DNA of 51,105 bases from positions 1-51,105 of the forward strand of contig NZ_JACJQY010000042.1 in assembly GCF_014696925.1 (NCBI RefSeq). The letters are read 5' to 3'. Positions 34,225-42,109 of the stretch are shown one piece after another (position 1 is the first letter of the stretch; every line of letters starts with the position of its first letter). Position numbers and translations under genes: made by a program. The DNA is from Phormidium tenue FACHB-1050. Lineage in GTDB: Bacteria; Cyanobacteriota; Cyanobacteriia; Pseudanabaenales; Pseudanabaenaceae. The notes below the pieces were generated by a model. It searched no databases, had not been told where the DNA came from, and saw nothing but the letters and a program-made list of their open reading frames with translations.

Positions 34225-35313
34225 CTGTTTGGGTGTTTTTTGCTGAATTTTTTTGTCGATTACTTGCAATGCTTTTTCGTGTTCCTCTAAAGTCCGACTA
34301 AAGACATGACTGCCATCAAACTTAGCCACAAAAAAGAAATAGTCAGTAGTCGCTGGATCTAGAGTTGCCTTGAGACTCGCTAATCCAACTGAAGCGATCG
34401 CCCCAGGGGGCAAACCTTCATTTAAATAAGTGTTATAAGGTGAAGCAGTACGTACTTGGTCTAAGGTGAGAGGATTTTCAGGCGTTTGGCGAATATTTAA
34501 GCCGTATTCAACTGTGGGGTCGGATTCTAAACGCATATTTTTTTTGATGCGATTCCAGAAAACGCCAGAAATAATCCGTCGCTCTGATTCAATTACCGCT
34601 TCTTTTTCCACAATACTTGCCAGAGTCACCCAATCTTTGAGACTGATTTTGACCTTCGGTTTACCAGCTTGATTTTCTTGATAAAGCGGTAAAGCCACTT
34701 CTTCAAAGCGATTAAGCATCAAATCAATAATCCGATCAGGTGTCGCTTCTGAGGGCAAGATTTGATAGGTGTCAGGAAAGAGAAATCCTTCTAGACTAGG
34801 AATATCTTCTGGCAGCCAAGGGCGGCGACTCGGACTGATCCGCTGAGCCGCAATCACAAAATCCTTAGCCGCAAAAAAACCTTGCTCCTCGAACAAGCTT
34901 GCCATTTGCGCGATCGACCAACCTTCAGGAATCGTAAATCTTACTTCCGAAGATTTGGCTGTCTGGATTTGAGCTACAACTTCTGGTAATGATTGATTGG
35001 TAGCGAAGTCATAGGTTCCCGAACGCAAGGCTACTGACTCACTACTTCGCAGCGACTGCCACGTTACCCACAAACGCAAAGCTAAAGCAGAACGAATTAC
35101 GCCTGCGGATTCTAGCTCTTGGGCGATCGCTTGTGTTGGCATCCCATCGGATATAGTTAATCGGATTTTCGCCCCAAAATTGCTAGGTGCTGCACTTGCC
35201 CAAATCCACCAAGAACTGCTGACAATACCAGTAACAAGGATAGTTAAGGGAACGGCAACACCATAAAATAGCCAGTTAGAACTCTTCTTCGGCATCTTCT
35301 GTGCTGAGGACAT
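34222..35313 (-). CDS. mltG: Endolytic murein transglycosylase MltG
   Basis: 363 residues: one N-terminal membrane helix (about 14-36, LFYGVAVPLTILVTGIVSS), then a LysM-like start and the YceG catalytic domain with EGFLFPDTYQI near 172, LASIVEKEAVIESERRIISG near 228 (catalytic Glu) and YNTYLNEGLPPGAIASVG near 305. MltG cuts nascent glycan strands and sets their length in the periplasm. Its start (35313, or 35295) overlaps the end of the DUF3727 gene by 38 or 20 bases, indicating coupling. Confidence 0.95.
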   Translation of the reverse strand: MSSAQKMPKKSSNWLFYGVAVPLTILVTGIVSSSWWIWASAAPSNFGAKIRLTISDGMPTQAIAQELESAGVIRSALALRLWVTWQSLRSSESVALRSGTYDFATNQSLPEVVAQIQTAKSSEVRFTIPEGWSIAQMASLFEEQGFFAAKDFVIAAQRISPSRRPWLPEDIPSLEGFLFPDTYQILPSEATPDRIIDLMLNRFEEVALPLYQENQAGKPKVKISLKDWVTLASIVEKEAVIESERRIISGVFWNRIKKNMRLESDPTVEYGLNIRQTPENPLTLDQVRTASPYNTYLNEGLPPGAIASVGLASLKATLDPATTDYFFFVAKFDGSHVFSRTLEEHEKALQVIDKKIQQKTPKQ

Positions 35314-35830
35314 GGTCTAGATATTGCTCCACATAAGGCTCAAGGGCTGCCATTTCCTCAGGTGTAAGGACTTCAGGCTGACCGTCATCTCCAACTTTAG
35401 CAATAAACATCAGAGGATCAAGGGATGTAAATACAGAAAAAGCTTGCTCTTCATAGTAGAAATGCGCTAGTTCTTGAAATTCACCGCAGTTGCCATCTTC
35501 TTCGGTATCAATCTCAATGATATCTTCTTCAGTTGGCTCAGGTAATTCACCTTCAACAGTCAATGTATGTGCTGAACGTTTTAGTGAAAGATTTTGTTCT
35601 GCTAAAACCGCCTGAGCTACTGGGAAAATTAGATCAATTTCCTCTTCGGTGACATCGACTAATTCAGTTTCTTCTTCGTCATCGGTTTCTTGCCATGCAA
35701 AGATTTGCACGGAAAAGTCTACTGGTTGCAGCAACAAATATTCGGTGCTGTCCACTTTAAACGCGGTTTCGACAGTGCAAGGCAAGCTCTTACCTGCGTC
35801 ATCCTTAAGTACGATCGTCGATCCTTCCAT
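35276..35830 (-). CDS. DUF1292/DUF3727 acidic protein
   Basis: 184 residues and strongly acidic. The N-terminal beta-rich DUF1292-like part (IVLKDDAGKSLPCTVETAFK, EYLLLQPVDFSVQIFAW) is followed by a DUF3727 domain (FTSLDPLMFIAKVGDDGQ, EEMAALEPYVEQYLDHVL). It overlaps mltG and lies 130 bases after ruvX. The same order (ruvX, a DUF1292 gene, mltG) is found in Bacillus (yrrK-yrzB-yrrL), so a shared but unknown function is likely. Confidence 0.87.
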   Translation of the reverse strand: MEGSTIVLKDDAGKSLPCTVETAFKVDSTEYLLLQPVDFSVQIFAWQETDDEEETELVDVTEEEIDLIFPVAQAVLAEQNLSLKRSAHTLTVEGELPEPTEEDIIEIDTEEDGNCGEFQELAHFYYEEQAFSVFTSLDPLMFIAKVGDDGQPEVLTPEEMAALEPYVEQYLDHVLSTEDAEEEF

Positions 35831-35960
35831 AGATTGCTGTTTTGTATCCTATAGCACTACTAGCTCAGAGAAACCCTCTTGTATAAGGCTTTTGGCGCTT
35901 TTAAGCATTATGACAGCAAAAGGGACAGTTTATAGAAAAGTCTCGCTTCGCGATATTTTT

Positions 35961-36389
35961 CTATGGGGTTGGTTGACGCTTGAGAGCTAGCCATTGTTGC
36001 AAGATTAGGGCAGCCGCCTTGCGATCGATCATTTCCTTGTTATGTCTTGTGGAAATGCCCTGCGATCGCATCATTTCTTCGGCTTCGTAGGAGGTTAAGC
36101 GCTCATCGACAAATTCTACTGAGATCCCTAATTGTTTGGCAGCACCATTAGCAAATTTTTGAACATGTTTTGCTTGATGACCGAGAGAACCATCCATGTT
36201 GTAGGGCAATCCCACCACAAGCGTGTCAATATCCCGCTCGACTATTAGCGATCGCAGAATTGCCATATCTTCATCCCATGATTTACGAGTAATTGTGGTG
36301 ATGCCATGCACAGATATACCGAGGCGATCGCATCCTGCTACCCCAATCCGTTTTCTACCGACATCTAGCCCTAATGCTGCATATTGCAT
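35961..36389 (-). CDS. ruvX: Holliday junction resolvase-like RuvX (YqgF)
   Basis: 142 residues of the RNase H fold family. GLDVGRKRIGVAGCD (7-21) holds the first catalytic Asp, VVGLPYNMDGS follows near 58, VEFVDERLTSYEAEEMM near 95 has the second acidic residue, and the final KEMIDRKAAALILQQWL the third. The family acts on Holliday junctions or in 16S rRNA 5' maturation. Start ATG at 36389. First gene of the ruvX-DUF3727-mltG group. Confidence 0.94.
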   Translation of the reverse strand: MQYAALGLDVGRKRIGVAGCDRLGISVHGITTITRKSWDEDMAILRSLIVERDIDTLVVGLPYNMDGSLGHQAKHVQKFANGAAKQLGISVEFVDERLTSYEAEEMMRSQGISTRHNKEMIDRKAAALILQQWLALKRQPTP

Positions 36390-36431
36390 AAATTAATTTT
36401 ATAGCTGTCGCTAGTCATGTTAAAGCAAAAT

Positions 36432-36503
36432 CCAAAAGAGAGTTGCGGCGCAAAGCGCCGCAACTCTCTTTTGGGTTTGTGTGTCGTGCAAAGCTCGACA
36501 CAC
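36432..36503. repeat. Two palindromes between eda and ruvX
   Basis: 36432-36474 has perfect 20-base arms CCAAAAGAGAGTTGCGGCGC around AAA. 36479-36503 (GTGTGTCG...CGACACAC) ends on the first base of the eda stop. The second is a short terminator. Confidence 0.9.
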
Positions 36504-37198
36504 TATTGATTTTGAAATGGTTGAACTTTTTGAATTAAAGTTTGCGATCGCGCAATGATCGTCGTCCAGTCATCCTCCGCGATCGCCTCTGGTGAAAACA
36601 AATGACTAGAAATGCCCACTGCGATCGCCCCAGCCGCCAGAAATTGATCAGCATTTTGAATCGTAATCCCGCCCGTCGGAATTAAGGGAATATCGCGCAA
36701 CACGGGCTGTAAGCATTTTAGATACTCAACACCACCAAATACCTTAATGGGAAAAACCTTAACTGCGGCTGCTCCAGCCTGCCAAGCCGTAATTATTTCC
36801 GTCGGTGTCAGTGCCCCCGCAATTATAGGAATATTACTTTCGACACCCTTGGCAATCAGATCAGGATTGGTATGAGGGGTAAAGAGAAAGCTACAACCAC
36901 AGCCAATCGCCCTTTCTACACTATCAACATCTAAAACCGTGCCTGTGCCAATTTTGCAATCAGGTAACTCCTGCTGCAATTTGGGAATCAGTGATTCGGC
37001 GCGATCGGTATTCCAAGCAATTTCGATCAGCTTAATCCCACCTGCGGCGGCGGCAAGGGCCATTTCCCGTGCAGTCACAACATTATCCGCACGAATAACG
37101 GCGATAATGCGATGCTGCTGCAACAAACTGATCCAAGGATTCACAGATTTTGTGCAAAAAGTTGCATTTGCGTTTAACTCCCAAAGATCATTACACAA
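36503..37198 (-). CDS. eda: 2-dehydro-3-deoxyphosphogluconate / 4-hydroxy-2-oxoglutarate aldolase
   Basis: 231 residues in the longest reading (TTG 37198); a GTG at 37144 is equally possible and gives a more family-like N-terminus (VNPWISLLQQHRIIAVIR). The fold is a TIM barrel with catalytic Glu59 (LIEIAWNT) and Schiff-base Lys147 (AAVKVFPIK) in the long numbering, plus GTGTVLD and PTGGI phosphate-binding loops. It cleaves KDPG to pyruvate and glyceraldehyde-3-phosphate in the Entner-Doudoroff route. No edd homologue is adjacent. A few cyanobacteria have the pathway. Confidence 0.92.
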   Translation of the reverse strand: MCNDLWELNANATFCTKSVNPWISLLQQHRIIAVIRADNVVTAREMALAAAAGGIKLIEIAWNTDRAESLIPKLQQELPDCKIGTGTVLDVDSVERAIGCGCSFLFTPHTNPDLIAKGVESNIPIIAGALTPTEIITAWQAGAAAVKVFPIKVFGGVEYLKCLQPVLRDIPLIPTGGITIQNADQFLAAGAIAVGISSHLFSPEAIAEDDWTTIIARSQTLIQKVQPFQNQ

Positions 37199-37237
37199 AG
37201 CACAGTTTTTGCAAACCCAGTAAAAATGGCTACATAA

Positions 37238-37267
37238 CGAGACAAGGGGCTTAAGCCCCTTGTCTCG
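37238..37267. repeat. Palindrome with ACAAGGGGCTTAAGCCCCTTGT core
   Basis: CGAGACAAGGGGCTT and complement, without loop. The central 22 bases are identical to those at 21940-21961. It sits upstream of eda and of bcp (divergent). Confidence 0.88.
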
Positions 37268-37349
37268 CTATGGTTGCAAAAGTTTGGAAGTCCTCAGAGG
37301 CTGTCGTGCTTCATAATATGTTTTGGATAACAAATTATAGAGAATATCT

Positions 37350-37805
37350 ATGGCTTTGAATGTTGGCGATCGCGCCCCAGATTTTAGCGTGGCTGATACC
37401 CACGGCAATATTGTGACCCTTTCTAGTCTCAAAGGTAAGCGGGTTGTTCTATATTTTTATCCCCGTGATAATACCCCTGGATGCACCAAGGAAGCTTGTG
37501 GTTTTCGCGATAACTACGCTCAGTTTCAAGCAAAAAACACATTAATTTTTGGTGTCAGCACTGATGATGCTAAGTCCCACCAAAAGTTTACAGAGAAGTT
37601 TGACTTACCTTTCCCGTTGCTTTGCGATGTCGATGCTCAAGTTGCCACAGCCTACGAGAGCTATGGCAAAAAACAAATGATGGGAAAAGAGTATATGGGT
37701 ATCTTCCGCAATACCTTTGTGATCGATCCAGAAGGTAAAATCGAGAAAATTTATCTCGCTGTCAAAGCCGAACCCCATCCTGCCCAAGTTCTCGCGGATA
37801 TCTAA
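37350..37805 (+). CDS. bcp: Peroxiredoxin Q / BCP
   Basis: 151 residues, thioredoxin-dependent peroxide reductase. The thioredoxin-fold core has GDRAPDFSVADTHG, FYPRDNTPGCTKEACGFRD with peroxidatic Cys45 and resolving Cys50 (PGCTKEAC), and NTFVIDPEGKIEKIY near the C-terminus. The CxxxxC pair marks the atypical 2-Cys Q type. Length is standard. The following palindrome ends its transcript before folP. Confidence 0.96.
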   Translation: MALNVGDRAPDFSVADTHGNIVTLSSLKGKRVVLYFYPRDNTPGCTKEACGFRDNYAQFQAKNTLIFGVSTDDAKSHQKFTEKFDLPFPLLCDVDAQVATAYESYGKKQMMGKEYMGIFRNTFVIDPEGKIEKIYLAVKAEPHPAQVLADI

Positions 37806-37840
37806 GTAAAGAGGAGGCGCGAAGCGCCTCCTCTTTACTT
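37804..37840 (+). terminator. bcp terminator palindrome
   Basis: Perfect 17-base arms AAGTAAAGAGGAGGCGC around GAA, starting within the bcp stop codon. Confidence 0.9.
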
Positions 37841-37882
37841 GATAGCAACAAGCGCTGTAAAAAATTTCTGAGGTGTTAAACA

Positions 37883-38758
37883 TTGAATCAAAGCAAAAGT
37901 AAGCCCGCTAACTCAACTAAATTAACCAATTGGGTAATTCGCGATCACCAATTTATTTGGGGCGATCGCACTTACCTGATGGGCATTTTGAATGTTACAC
38001 CCGATAGTTTTAGCGATGGCGGTCAATATAATTCACGGGATGCAGCGTTAAAACAAGTCGCGCAAATGCTGCCTTATATTGACATTCTCGATATTGGTGG
38101 CGAATCGACGAGACCTAATGCCCAGCCAGTGAGTGCTGAAGAAGAAAGCGATCGCATTTTGCCGATCATCGAAGCAGTTCGGGCTGAATATCCCCAATTA
38201 CCTATTTCCGTTGATACAGTCAAAGCAAGTGTCGCTCAAGCCGCGATCGCCGCAGGAGCTGATATGCTCAACGATGTGTCCGCAGGCAGATTTGATCCTG
38301 AAATGTTACCTCTAGTAGGAAAGCTGCAAGTGCCAATTTTTTTGATGCATATGCAAGGAGAACCACGCACGATGCAAGAAAATCCTAAATATCGCGATGT
38401 GGTAAAGGATGTGAAGCAATTTCTTGCCGATGCAATTTTGGTCGCCAAAGCTTGTGGCATCCCTAAGGACTTAATCGCGATCGACCTAGGGATTGGTTTT
38501 GGTAAAACCACCGAACATAATCTTGAACTTTTAAGAAATTTGCCAACCTTTCAAGAAATTGGCGCACCCTTGCTAATGGGAGTATCACGTAAAAGTTTTA
38601 TTGGTAAACTTTGCGATCGCCCCGATCCTAAAGATCGCCTATTTGGAACAATTGCCGCATGTACAGCCTGTATTGCGGGTGGCGCAGATATTCTACGAGT
38701 GCATGATCCCAAGGAAATATTTGATGCTTGTCAAATCAGTGATGCAATATATCGATAA
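37883..38758 (+). CDS. folP: Dihydropteroate synthase
   Basis: 291 residues. It joins p-aminobenzoate to the pterin pyrophosphate in folate synthesis. LMGILNVTPDSFSDGGQ (about 33-49) is motif 1, DILDIGGESTRPNA follows, then NDVSAG, MHMQGEPRTMQ and the C-terminal GVSRKSFIG and RVHD (DPS signatures). The start is a TTG at 37883, chosen because AGGTG (37871-37875) lies seven bases upstream and no ATG is near. Length is normal. It lies 77 bases after bcp, with a palindrome between them. Confidence 0.95.
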   Translation: MNQSKSKPANSTKLTNWVIRDHQFIWGDRTYLMGILNVTPDSFSDGGQYNSRDAALKQVAQMLPYIDILDIGGESTRPNAQPVSAEEESDRILPIIEAVRAEYPQLPISVDTVKASVAQAAIAAGADMLNDVSAGRFDPEMLPLVGKLQVPIFLMHMQGEPRTMQENPKYRDVVKDVKQFLADAILVAKACGIPKDLIAIDLGIGFGKTTEHNLELLRNLPTFQEIGAPLLMGVSRKSFIGKLCDRPDPKDRLFGTIAACTACIAGGADILRVHDPKEIFDACQISDAIYR

Positions 38759-38925
38759 AATAGAAACATAGAGCTTGAGAACCTATCGATATATTGCATA
38801 ATCCGTATGCATAAATGCCAATATCAAAAAGTATCCGTAACAGTCCATCAGTTACAATAGCCAGACGGGATGTAGGCTTTAATACAATCCAGTAAAGTTT
38901 GTAATCATTTTTTAGAGGGCAAGAC

Positions 38926-40029
38926 GTGCCACAGGCTAAGCATTTGCTGATTGGTTCCACCCGATCAGGCAGTGGAAAATCAGCAACAATTTTGGGATTA
39001 ACATATAACTTGCAAGCTAAAGGTTACAAGATTGGCTATGGTAAGCCAATAGGTACTTTTACGACCAAAGAATTACCCGAATCAGCCGAACGCACTGAAG
39101 CTGATGTGGAATTTATTCAGCAAGCGCTAAATTTGCCGCAATCCCTTTTGCGACCCACTCTACTTAATCTCGACAGATCTGCCCTCCAACGCCGTCTATC
39201 TGGTGAAGATAAAGCTGATTACAGCACTAAGTTGGATGAGTATAAAAAATTAATTGAAGGCGATCTCGTACTTTTAGAAGCTCCGGCCAATACGGCTGAA
39301 GGCGCGATTTTTGGGCTTTCCCTAGAGGAAATGGCAGATCAGCTCGAAGCGCCTATTTTGTTAGTCATGCGATTTGGCTCGTTGTTAGTGGTTGACCATA
39401 TCTTGATGGCAAAACGACGCTTTGGCGATCGCCTATTAGGAGTGGTGATCAATGACATTCCTGATGAGCAGTATGAAACATCGTTGGAGATTCTCCATCC
39501 TTATCTTGAAAATCAAGGCATTCCCGTATTTGCGCTCATGCCTGAGAATCGCACTTTGCGAAGTGTCAGCGTCGCGGAAATTATCGAGCAACTGGGGGCA
39601 AACGTCCTCTGCCGTCCTGAAAATATTGATTTAGGCAAAATCATGGTTGAGGAACTCAAAATTGGGGCGATGGATGTCAACTCTGCCCAAAGCTATTTCC
39701 GCAAGTCCTTTAACAAAGCTGTAATTACTGGCAGTAGCCGCATCGATCTCCAGTTTGCAGCTCTAGAAACATCAACAAACTGCTTAATTTTGACAGGTCG
39801 TCCTTTTATTAGTGATGATGTCGCCCATAAAGCCATGGAATTAGGTGTGCCAATCCTCTCAGTCAGCAAAGACACTCTCAGCACGGTCAGTATTATCGAG
39901 GGCTGTTTAGGACAAGTACGCTTGCATGAGGGTGTGAAGGTAACCAGCATTTGCGACATGATGGCAAAACACTTTAACTTCGATCGCTTCCTAAAGTTAA
40001 TGAATATTAAAGCTCTAGCTACAGCTTAA
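38926..40029 (+). CDS. Phosphotransacetylase-like P-loop/DRTGG protein
   Basis: 367 residues with a GTG start at 38926 (GAGGG ribosome-binding site about 8 bases before). The N-terminal P-loop domain of the BioD/CobB type starts HLLIGSTRSGSGKSATILGL, a Walker A-like GSGKS. The C-terminal DRTGG domain (NKAVITGSSRIDLQFAALE ... NCLILTGRPFISDDVAHKAM) follows. This pairing is the N-terminal regulatory half of large phosphotransacetylases, here without the acetyltransferase half. The function is uncertain; a sensory or cofactor role is possible. Confidence 0.85.
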   Translation: MPQAKHLLIGSTRSGSGKSATILGLTYNLQAKGYKIGYGKPIGTFTTKELPESAERTEADVEFIQQALNLPQSLLRPTLLNLDRSALQRRLSGEDKADYSTKLDEYKKLIEGDLVLLEAPANTAEGAIFGLSLEEMADQLEAPILLVMRFGSLLVVDHILMAKRRFGDRLLGVVINDIPDEQYETSLEILHPYLENQGIPVFALMPENRTLRSVSVAEIIEQLGANVLCRPENIDLGKIMVEELKIGAMDVNSAQSYFRKSFNKAVITGSSRIDLQFAALETSTNCLILTGRPFISDDVAHKAMELGVPILSVSKDTLSTVSIIEGCLGQVRLHEGVKVTSICDMMAKHFNFDRFLKLMNIKALATA

Positions 40030-40066
40030 AAAGAAAGAGAGAGCGCAAAGCGCTCTCTCTTTCTTT
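40030..40066. terminator. Palindrome between the DRTGG and TIGR02450 genes
   Basis: Perfect 17-base arms AAAGAAAGAGAGAGCGC around AAA between convergent genes. Confidence 0.92.
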
Positions 40067-40073
40067 GGGGTTT

Positions 40074-40304
40074 TTACATTTCCTGTAATGTTTTCCAACC
40101 AGGTAGCCAAAGCGATCGCCTTTTTAGAGCCTTAGCATTGAGCCAAAACCTTACAGAATCATCACAAGCTGCTTTGATCTCTGCAAAAACTAAATCTCCT
40201 TCATTTTTGCGATTGACTACTACAAAATGTCGCCACCCGAAGGTTTCTTGCATCGCTGTCCATTTAGACCCAATTAGATGCGGAAATTTTTGTTTTTTGG
40301 TCAT
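40074..40304 (-). CDS. TIGR02450-family tryptophan-rich protein
   Basis: 76 residues. KFPHLIGSKWTAMQETFGWR then HFVVVNRKNEGD and ending RRSLWLPGWKTLQEM: the conserved tryptophan positions and the LIGSKWT start identify the TIGR02450 family. Small and soluble, with no known activity. It is separated from the upstream DUF3134 gene by a palindrome at 40312-40343. Confidence 0.85.
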   Translation of the reverse strand: MTKKQKFPHLIGSKWTAMQETFGWRHFVVVNRKNEGDLVFAEIKAACDDSVRFWLNAKALKRRSLWLPGWKTLQEM

Positions 40305-40311
40305 ATCACCT

Positions 40312-40343
40312 CATAAAAAATGCGGCTAGCCGCATTTTTTATG
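40312..40343. terminator. Palindrome between DUF3134 and TIGR02450 genes
   Basis: Perfect self-complementary CATAAAAAATGCGGCT/AGCCGCATTTTTTATG, ending two bases before the DUF3134 stop. Confidence 0.9.
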
Positions 40344-40344
40344 T

Positions 40345-40590
40345 CTAATCAATATCGTCGTCGTCATTGTCATCGTCGTCATCATCGATGTAACTAGGGT
40401 CATCGCCTAACATCAATTCACTTAGTTCTTCAGCTTCATCATCAAACTTTAAGCTCGACTCAGTACCTTCTCTAGCTATTAAGCGCCCTGTGGACTCTAG
40501 CCAATCAAGAATAGAAACTTCTTGTTGTGTAGGGATGAGTGCTGCGGGTTGGTTGCGGCGCTGAACGCGCAAAGCGGGGTTGTTAATCAT
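40345..40590 (-). CDS. DUF3134 protein
   Basis: 81 residues from the ATG at 40590, which gives the family start MINNPALRVQRRNQPAALIP. A longer reading to 40644 is in frame but not family-like. The middle has SILDWLESTGRLIAREG and the C-terminus is a run of aspartates (SYIDDDDDDNDDDDID). DUF3134 is a small cyanobacterial family of unknown role. The acidic tail may bind metal or a basic partner; this is an inference. Confidence 0.85.
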   Translation of the reverse strand: MINNPALRVQRRNQPAALIPTQQEVSILDWLESTGRLIAREGTESSLKFDDEAEELSELMLGDDPSYIDDDDDDNDDDDID

Positions 40591-40623
40591 AAAAAATATC
40601 AAATAAAAATCTTTAGTCTCTTT

Positions 40624-40650
40624 CAAGCAGTGTGCAAAGCTCACTACTTG
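40624..40650. terminator. Short hairpin upstream of DUF3134, after ebfC
   Basis: CAAGCAGTG...CACTACTTG with a TGCAAAGCT loop, just after the ebfC stop on the minus strand. Confidence 0.65.
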
Positions 40651-40668
40651 AAAACACTTCTTGCAAAT

Positions 40669-41016
40669 TTAGAAACCTGCGGGCAAACCTAAGCCACCAG
40701 TGAGGTCTTCCATTTTTTGTTTCATTGTGCCAGTAGAAAGCTGATAAGCGTCCTTGAGGGCTGCGAGTACCAAGTCTGATAAAACTTCTGCGCCTTCATT
40801 CAAAGCTTCAGGAGCAATTTCCACACTTTGAGGTTCTTGGTTGCCGCTTAGGGTGATTTTTACCAAACCACCACCAGATTCACCAGTTAAACGCAATTCA
40901 TCTAATTCTTCTTGCAGCTTTTTAGCGCCTTCTTGAATTTGCTGGGCTTTTTGGAAGGCTTCTTTCATTTTGCCTAAACCAAAGCCAAATCCTTTTCCCT
41001 CTTTTCCCTCTGGCAT
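40669..41016 (-). CDS. ebfC: YbaB/EbfC nucleoid-associated protein
   Basis: 115 residues. It has the family's tweezer fold: a helical [23 protein letters not shown] arm followed by [23 protein letters not shown] and the C-terminal helix [20 protein letters not shown]. It dimerises and binds DNA with little sequence preference. The N-terminal [15 protein letters not shown] is Gly/Phe-rich, an extension seen in cyanobacterial homologues. It lies between DUF3134 and cpcT without obvious operon partners. Confidence 0.94.
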   Translation of the reverse strand: MPEGKEGKGFGFGLGKMKEAFQKAQQIQEGAKKLQEELDELRLTGESGGGLVKITLSGNQEPQSVEIAPEALNEGAEVLSDLVLAALKDAYQLSTGTMKQKMEDLTGGLGLPAGF

Positions 41017-41117
41017 AGCAGTATCAGTTTTAATCCTAAGTTTTCCTGTACATTATGTCACTAATCTGCACGATCGGGTAAGTACGGTCATTGCTAACTA
41101 TCAAGCTTCTTTCCTAG

Positions 41118-41711
41118 TTAGTTGTTTAGGACTTCGTTACCAAAATCTTGTTTTTTGCTAAATTTATAAAAGTCCACAGTTGCGCCCCAGATGGCTGTGC
41201 CTGTTTCAGGATCGACTCCGCGATCGCCACTCCAAAATTCATCAGCGCTAACTTCAAAGCCTAAAACAACTTGGCGCGATTCGTTTAAATATTGAAAACA
41301 ACATTTCGCATCCTTGGGCATTTCGGCTTTGTAGCGACTATTAGTAAATGAGACATCTAATAAACAACCAGCGAGGGGTTCGATGTCATTAATGGTGATT
41401 TGATTGAGCCGATCGCGATCGCGTCCAGCCCTAGTCCATGCCACAGGATCTTTAAAGCCCCAATATTTGACTTGAATTTTGCCGTCATTTTCTACAAATT
41501 GCAAAATACGCTGACGATATGGGCGATCGAGGATTAGCGCATTGGCTTGTTCGGCAAAGATGGCGATGCTGCCTAAAACGTTAAATGGGATGGGACGTTG
41601 CCACCAGACTAAGTTCACAAACCAAACAGGCTGATCTAGCGATTGTTCGCGGTTGCCAAATTCACCTGCCATCCATGAAGTAAGGGTTAAAAGTTGATTG
41701 GAAGTACTCAT
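41118..41711 (-). CDS. cpcT: CpcT/CpeT-family phycobiliprotein chromophore lyase
   Basis: 197 residues from the ATG at 41711 (MSTSNQLLTLTSWMAGEFGN); longer readings add non-family sequence. The calyx-like T-type lyase fold shows VWFVNLVWWQRPIPFNV, LILDRPYRQRILQFVE and LAGCLLDVSFTNSRYKAEMP. In characterised members the enzyme attaches phycocyanobilin to Cys153 of beta-phycocyanin. Whether this is CpcT or CpeT cannot be told from the sequence alone, although no phycoerythrin gene is present. Confidence 0.88.
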   Translation of the reverse strand: MSTSNQLLTLTSWMAGEFGNREQSLDQPVWFVNLVWWQRPIPFNVLGSIAIFAEQANALILDRPYRQRILQFVENDGKIQVKYWGFKDPVAWTRAGRDRDRLNQITINDIEPLAGCLLDVSFTNSRYKAEMPKDAKCCFQYLNESRQVVLGFEVSADEFWSGDRGVDPETGTAIWGATVDFYKFSKKQDFGNEVLNN

Positions 41712-41869
41712 GATAGATTTGGATGATGCTACAGGGTTAATTTTTAGATCACATGGCAAAATAAAGGTACACCTCTCTGGATTGATTCGGCGATTGCAAA
41801 ACTGACTACTTAACATCTTCTATAGTAAGTAGATATAGAGACAATTAATCTGCAATACAAATATTAAAA

Positions 41870-42073
41870 ATGCACATTCAACAAGTTAAAATCAAAAACT
41901 TTCGATGTTTTGAAGATCTTACGGTCAACTTAAATCCAGATGTAAATATATTTGTTGGCAATAATGGCTCTGGTAAAAGTGCAGTATTAGATGCGATCAC
42001 CTCATTGGTAAAGCGTAAATCTAGAAAAAAGATAATATTTCAAATAAATATAATAGAAGTTAACGAAACTTAG
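41870..42073 (+). pseudogene. 5' fragment of a Septu-like AAA ATPase gene
   Basis: 67 codons. The first 43 encode MHIQQVKIKNFRCFEDLTVN and continue through GNNGSGKS, matching the N-terminus of the full ATPase at 43973 with only two Val/Ile changes in 43 residues. Then the sequence leaves the family (TSLVKRKSRKKIIFQINII...) and stops. At DNA level about 16 of 129 bases differ, and 12 of the 14 changed codons are synonymous. It holds a P-loop but none of the rest of the ATPase, so it is a remnant rather than a working gene. It could still be translated. Confidence 0.85.
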
Positions 42074-42109
42074 ACAGATAACCTTAAAAATATAGACTTA
42101 ATAACTAAT

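Noticed and set aside
37238-37267. Operator for bcp or eda
   Set aside because: The same core is at 21940-21961 downstream of a toxin operon, so it belongs to a dispersed hairpin type rather than a gene-specific operator.
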